46,583 bases of DNA from Clostridia bacterium. GTDB lineage: Bacteria > Bacillota > Clostridia > DUPQ01. A program made the translations under genes and the position numbers. The DNA is taken from the NCBI GenBank assembly GCA_030592085.1, contig JAUUZV010000002.1, positions 1 to 46,583 of the forward strand, given 5' to 3'. The notes beneath the pieces are model-generated. The model had not been told where the DNA came from and did not search any database. It was given only the letters and a program-made list of their open reading frames with translations. Shown here piece by piece: positions 43,445 to 46,583 of the stretch (position 1 is the stretch's first letter; each line of letters opens with the position of its first letter).

Positions 43445-44602
43445 TCATCTAATTAATATTCTATCAAGTAAGTATCTAGCCCCACCAAGTGTTACAGCGT
43501 TTTCTTCCACCTGTGATAGCAAAATTGGTAAATTCTTGTTTTGCCCTAAAGCTATATCTTTAAATATTTTTATAACCTCTGCTAGATACTTTTGTCCAAA
43601 TATAGTGATTTGTCCTCCAATAATAACTACTTCTGGATTTAATAAGTTTACTGCATTATTAATTCCATAAGCTAAGTATTTAGCATTCTTATTAACCACT
43701 ACAGTTACATCCATATATAGTTCATCATATCTGTTTTGTATTTCTTGTAAGGAATACTTTGGTAATTTTTTAGTAATAGTTGGAAAACTAGCTACTGTTT
43801 CTAAACAACCTTTTGCCCCGCACTTACAACGAGGTCCATTTATATCAACTGAAATATGTCCAAATTCTCCAGCTAAGTTGTGGGATCCACGATAAATATT
43901 TCTATTAATAATAATGCCAGCTCCAATGCCGGTATGTACATCAATATATAATAAGTTTTTAATATTTCTTATTTCTTTAACAAAAATAATCTCTGCATAA
44001 GCTGCTAGTGATGATTCATTTACTAACTCAATTTGACACAATGGATAAGCTTTTACTAATTGCTCATAAAACAAGTTGCTTTCTGTTAAAGGAATAATTG
44101 TTGAAGAAAGCACTTTCTTTTGTTGCATATCAATTAACCCCGGTGCTCCAATGGATATTCCTAATAATTTCTCTTTTGCAATATTTTCTTTTTTTAATAA
44201 TAGTTTACTGGTTGTAACTAATGAATTTCCCAATTCACCATAAACTACTAGTGGGTGAAATTGTCCACTTATTAATTGGCATTTTAAATTATATAGTCCT
44301 AAATAATATCCGTGCTGTTGTAAGTCAGCACAAATAAAGTAAGCGCCTTCTTCATTAACATCTAATAAAATGGGGCGACGTCCACTGCTTTTAACAATTT
44401 TTATTCCTATTTCTTGTACTAACCCTTTTATAAGAAGTTCATCAGTTAATGATGAAATTGTTGTGGGACTTAATTTTGTAACATTAGCAATCTGTGCTCT
44501 AGAAATACCGTCATGTTGATTAATCAACTTAAATACTAGTTTACTATTAGCTTGCTTAATTGTTTGTTGTGAAGAAAGCTTTTCTTCTTGTTTATTAAAC
44601 AT
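43445..44602 (-). CDS. ROK-family transcriptional regulator (NagC/XylR type)
   Basis: A 385-residue repressor with an N-terminal winged helix-turn-helix (about residues 15-65, SRAQIANVTKLSPTTISSLT) and a C-terminal ROK sugar-binding domain. The zinc motif is intact: H249, C259, C261 and C266 in GHISVD..CKCGAKGC. The ROK kinase catalytic Asp position reads VNESSLA, so it is a sensor and not a kinase. It is the first gene of the large reverse operon and its stop overlaps the ribosome site of the next gene. It most likely represses the operon until a sugar or sugar phosphate inducer is present. A weak promoter (reverse TACAAT, 44634-44639) precedes it. Confidence 0.92.
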   Translation of the reverse strand: MFNKQEEKLSSQQTIKQANSKLVFKLINQHDGISRAQIANVTKLSPTTISSLTDELLIKGLVQEIGIKIVKSSGRRPILLDVNEEGAYFICADLQQHGYYLGLYNLKCQLISGQFHPLVVYGELGNSLVTTSKLLLKKENIAKEKLLGISIGAPGLIDMQQKKVLSSTIIPLTESNLFYEQLVKAYPLCQIELVNESSLAAYAEIIFVKEIRNIKNLLYIDVHTGIGAGIIINRNIYRGSHNLAGEFGHISVDINGPRCKCGAKGCLETVASFPTITKKLPKYSLQEIQNRYDELYMDVTVVVNKNAKYLAYGINNAVNLLNPEVVIIGGQITIFGQKYLAEVIKIFKDIALGQNKNLPILLSQVEENAVTLGGARYLLDRILIR

Positions 44603-44751
44603 AATTAATTGCTCCAGTGACTTTATTAATTAAATTGTAACATAAATAAAAAAAAACACAACAATTTCTTTCTATTAAATATCTATTTTAAATGGGGATA
44701 AAAAATAATATTAATAATTTCTTTTACTAGCAGAAAACAACGTTAAACTAC

Positions 44752-44777
44752 CAGTATCCCTAATGATAGGGATACTG
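44752..44777 (-). terminator. Hairpin after the M32 carboxypeptidase gene, probable terminator
   Basis: Perfect 9-bp stem CAGTATCCC/GGGATACTG with an 8-base loop, 41 bases beyond the reverse gene's stop at 44819. The sequence after it on the reverse strand (GTAGTTTAACGTTGTTTT) is only moderately U-rich. The rest of 44603-44751 is an AT-rich promoter region of the ROK gene. Confidence 0.55.
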
Positions 44778-44818
44778 TGTAATTGTGCAATAATATATTT
44801 TCTAATGCTATTCTTATT

Positions 44819-46312
44819 TTATAAAGACTTAAATTTACTATTTAAGTAATTTGAATAGTAAGAAGGATTAAACTCTTCGCCACAAGTTTTCTTGATTAAT
44901 TGTTTTGGTGTGTAAATAGCACCATGTGTTTGAATGTTTTCTTTTAACCATAAATTAATCTTTGTAAAATCACCTTTTGCCACTTCACTATCAAAATCTA
45001 GCGTTTCTTTCATTTTAGCTAAAAATTGTGAGGCATACGCACTACCTAAAGCATATGAAGGAAAATATCCCATCATGCCAAATCCCCAATGAACATCTTG
45101 TAAAACTCCTTTGGTGTTATTTGGAGGTGTAATACCTAAATACTCTTCATATTTCTTGTTCCAAATAGCAGGTAGATCTTTAACCTCTACTTCTCCTTCA
45201 AACATCATTCGCTCAATTTCATAACGGACCATAATATGTAATGAATAAGTTAACTCATCCGCTTCAATTCTAATTAGTGATGTTTTAGGTTTATTTACAG
45301 CTAAGTAAAACTCATTAGCGGTAACATCTCCTAGTTGATCAGAAAATAGTTTTTTCATGGTTGGAAAGATGTATTGAATAAATTCTTTTGAACGACCTAT
45401 TAAGTTTTCATAAAATCTAGATTGTGATTCGTGTATTCCGTTTGAAGCACCTCCAGATAATATTGTAGTATTTAGTTTAATATCATTATTCAATCCATAA
45501 ATTGCATGTCCAGCTTCATGCATGGTGCTATAAAAAGATGATGCAATCATATCTTTGTAATAATGAGTTGTAAAACGCACATCATTGTTATGAAGCCCCA
45601 TTGTAAATGGGTGCTCACTTTCAGCAATAATATAATCGTCTCTATTCATTTTGAGTAAATCAGTTAAAATATAGCTTAGCTCTTTTTGTTTGTTAATTGG
45701 AAAAGACCTATTTAAGAAATCATCTCTAATTGAAGCGCTTTTTTTTACCACTTCTTTAATATTTGGTACAACATCTTTTTTAAGTTGCTTAAAAAACTTA
45801 TCAATATCATCCATTTCCATACCTTTTTCAAAATCATCTAATAATACATCATAAGCTTTCTTATCTGGTTTTCTATAGTTGGCAAAGCGTTTGTTAAACT
45901 CAATTATCTTAGTTAAATATGGTGCAAAACTTTCAAAGTCATCATTTGTCTTTGCCTGTTCCCATGCATGATTTGATTCGTTTCTTAGTTTTGTAAACTC
46001 CATGAACTCTTTCATTGGAATTTTTGAAATCTTTTCAAAATTTTCAATATACTCTTCTACTTTACGATTACTTATAAAATCTAATTTGTCTTTTTTGTCT
46101 TTTAAATTATATAGTAACTCTTTTACATCGTCATTAATGAATTTTTTGTATGTTTCACCAGATAAAATCGCCATAGCCTGTCCTCTAGCTTGATAGCTGT
46201 TTTTAGGTGCTGCAGTATTTCCATCAAAATTTGTAACTCCCATAACATATTGGTAAGCATACTGTATTTGTTCTAGTTCTGTTAATTTTTGTAACATTTC
46301 TTGTGTATTCAT
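44819..46312 (-). CDS. M32-family metallocarboxypeptidase
   Basis: A 497-residue cytoplasmic zinc carboxypeptidase (Taq/Pfu carboxypeptidase family). The zinc motif is H265-E266-AG-H269 and the third ligand block is H294-E295 in IHESQSRFYEN, a family signature. The length is typical. It trims C-terminal residues from peptides for amino-acid supply. Ribosome site AAAGGAG lies six bases before the ATG, and a strong promoter precedes it. It is a single-gene transcript ending at the hairpin near 44777. Confidence 0.95.
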   Translation of the reverse strand: MNTQEMLQKLTELEQIQYAYQYVMGVTNFDGNTAAPKNSYQARGQAMAILSGETYKKFINDDVKELLYNLKDKKDKLDFISNRKVEEYIENFEKISKIPMKEFMEFTKLRNESNHAWEQAKTNDDFESFAPYLTKIIEFNKRFANYRKPDKKAYDVLLDDFEKGMEMDDIDKFFKQLKKDVVPNIKEVVKKSASIRDDFLNRSFPINKQKELSYILTDLLKMNRDDYIIAESEHPFTMGLHNNDVRFTTHYYKDMIASSFYSTMHEAGHAIYGLNNDIKLNTTILSGGASNGIHESQSRFYENLIGRSKEFIQYIFPTMKKLFSDQLGDVTANEFYLAVNKPKTSLIRIEADELTYSLHIMVRYEIERMMFEGEVEVKDLPAIWNKKYEEYLGITPPNNTKGVLQDVHWGFGMMGYFPSYALGSAYASQFLAKMKETLDFDSEVAKGDFTKINLWLKENIQTHGAIYTPKQLIKKTCGEEFNPSYYSNYLNSKFKSL

Positions 46313-46345
46313 GTTTTGCTCCTTTGCAAATTTATTTCTACCTAC

Positions 46346-46374
46346 ATTTTACAGTTTAAATTGTTAATTTTCAA
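46346..46374 (-). promoter_or_regulatory. Predicted sigma-A promoter of the M32 carboxypeptidase gene
   Basis: On the reverse strand TTGAAA (46369-46374), 17 bases, TAAAAT (46346-46351), 34 bases before the start codon. Confidence 0.65.
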
Positions 46375-46421
46375 TAGTTGTACCTCTATGAAACATCCCA
46401 CTTTTTGAACATAATAAAAAC

Positions 46422-46451
46422 TTGTAATAAAAATATCATATATGGTATAAT
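46422..46451 (+). promoter_or_regulatory. Predicted extended -10 promoter of the last gene
   Basis: TTGTAA (46422-46427), 18 bases, then TATAAT (46446-46451) preceded by TGG, an exact extended -10. It is 39 bases before the ATG at 46491. Confidence 0.7.
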
Positions 46452-46490
46452 TATTTATAATATAATGTTATGTTCAGAAGGAGGAATATT

Positions 46491-46583
46491 ATGAAGAAAA
46501 AGTTAATGGTTATTATTAGCTTTATTTTGGTCTTTACCTTGGTTTTCGCAGCGTGTGGTGCAAAAGACGACACTGGTGCTGGA
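46491..46583 (+). CDS. Lipoprotein, N-terminal 31 codons only (runs off the window)
   Basis: The frame opens with MKKKLMVIISF, a hydrophobic run and lipobox VFAAC (C22), then a polar, Gly/Asp-rich linker, so it encodes a secreted lipoprotein. Strong ribosome site AAGGAGG lies seven bases upstream, and a near-consensus extended promoter precedes it. Only 31 residues are inside the window, so family and function cannot be given. A solute-binding protein is the commonest type with this kind of start (inference). Confidence 0.8.
   Translation, partial: MKKKLMVIISFILVFTLVFAACGAKDDTGAG

Noticed and set aside
1..46583. tRNA, rRNA, CRISPR array, riboswitch or intact IS element
   Set aside because: Gaps between genes are short and AT-rich. 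I found no cloverleaf, spaced direct repeats, known riboswitch core or transposase reading frame by eye.

Overview
The window is AT-rich bacterial DNA with compact genes, strong AGGAGG-type ribosome binding sites, lipoprotein signals and standard stop codons (TGA terminates and Trp is TGG, so this is not a Mycoplasma-type code). The gene set points to an anaerobic or fermentative low-GC Bacillota, Clostridia-like or a relative. It includes a 2-hydroxyacyl-CoA-dehydratase-type activase pair, an ADP-forming acyl-CoA synthetase, a MoxR/DUF58/transglutaminase operon and an RsgI-like anti-sigma protein. The species cannot be fixed from the sequence alone. I see no rRNA, tRNA, CRISPR array, intact transposase or prophage gene.

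Layout. 1-910: the end of an ABC exporter subunit. 916-5083: two coupled reverse genes for the activase/dehydratase-like iron-sulfur proteins, with a near-consensus promoter. 5223-10018: a reverse operon of MFS transporter, winged-helix regulator, FGGY sugar kinase and UxaE-type uronate epimerase, with an operator-like dyad over its promoter. 10094-12328: a PAS histidine kinase and a lipoprotein. 12443-15136: an alpha/beta hydrolase, Mrp ATPase and threonine aldolase; the mrp terminator lies inside the hydrolase coding sequence. 15252-19905: a forward MoxR ATPase, DUF58 and transglutaminase operon, converging on a HerA-like ATPase. 21910-26034: a small membrane protein, then an ECF sigma factor with a 1016-residue membrane anti-sigma/sensor carrying an Asn-Pro RsgI-type motif and seven extracellular fibronectin-like repeats. 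An ECF-like promoter precedes the sigma gene. 26091-29986: ADP-forming acyl-CoA synthetase and an orphan solute-binding lipoprotein.

30207-44602 is the most unusual part: fifteen reverse genes in tight succession, starting with a ROK regulator and ending at an intrinsic terminator (30062-30097). The set has a ceramidase-fold hydrolase without signal peptide, two small paralogous Cys-containing proteins of unknown function, a DegT aminotransferase, a PIG-L deacetylase and divergent NagB-like and NagA-like proteins. It continues with two Gfo/Idh/MocA oxidoreductases, an Eis-like acetyltransferase, a DapA/NAL-family aldolase, an aldo/keto reductase, an SDR and a class-III (GSA-aminomutase-like) aminotransferase. 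The enzymes suggest remodelling or breakdown of an N-acylated amino sugar or amino-cyclitol, but no transporter or sugar kinase is included and the NagA/NagB-like members lack usual family residues. I read it as a pathway on a non-standard amino sugar; the substrate is unknown.

44819-46583: an M32 carboxypeptidase and, divergently, the first 31 codons of a lipoprotein with a strong promoter.
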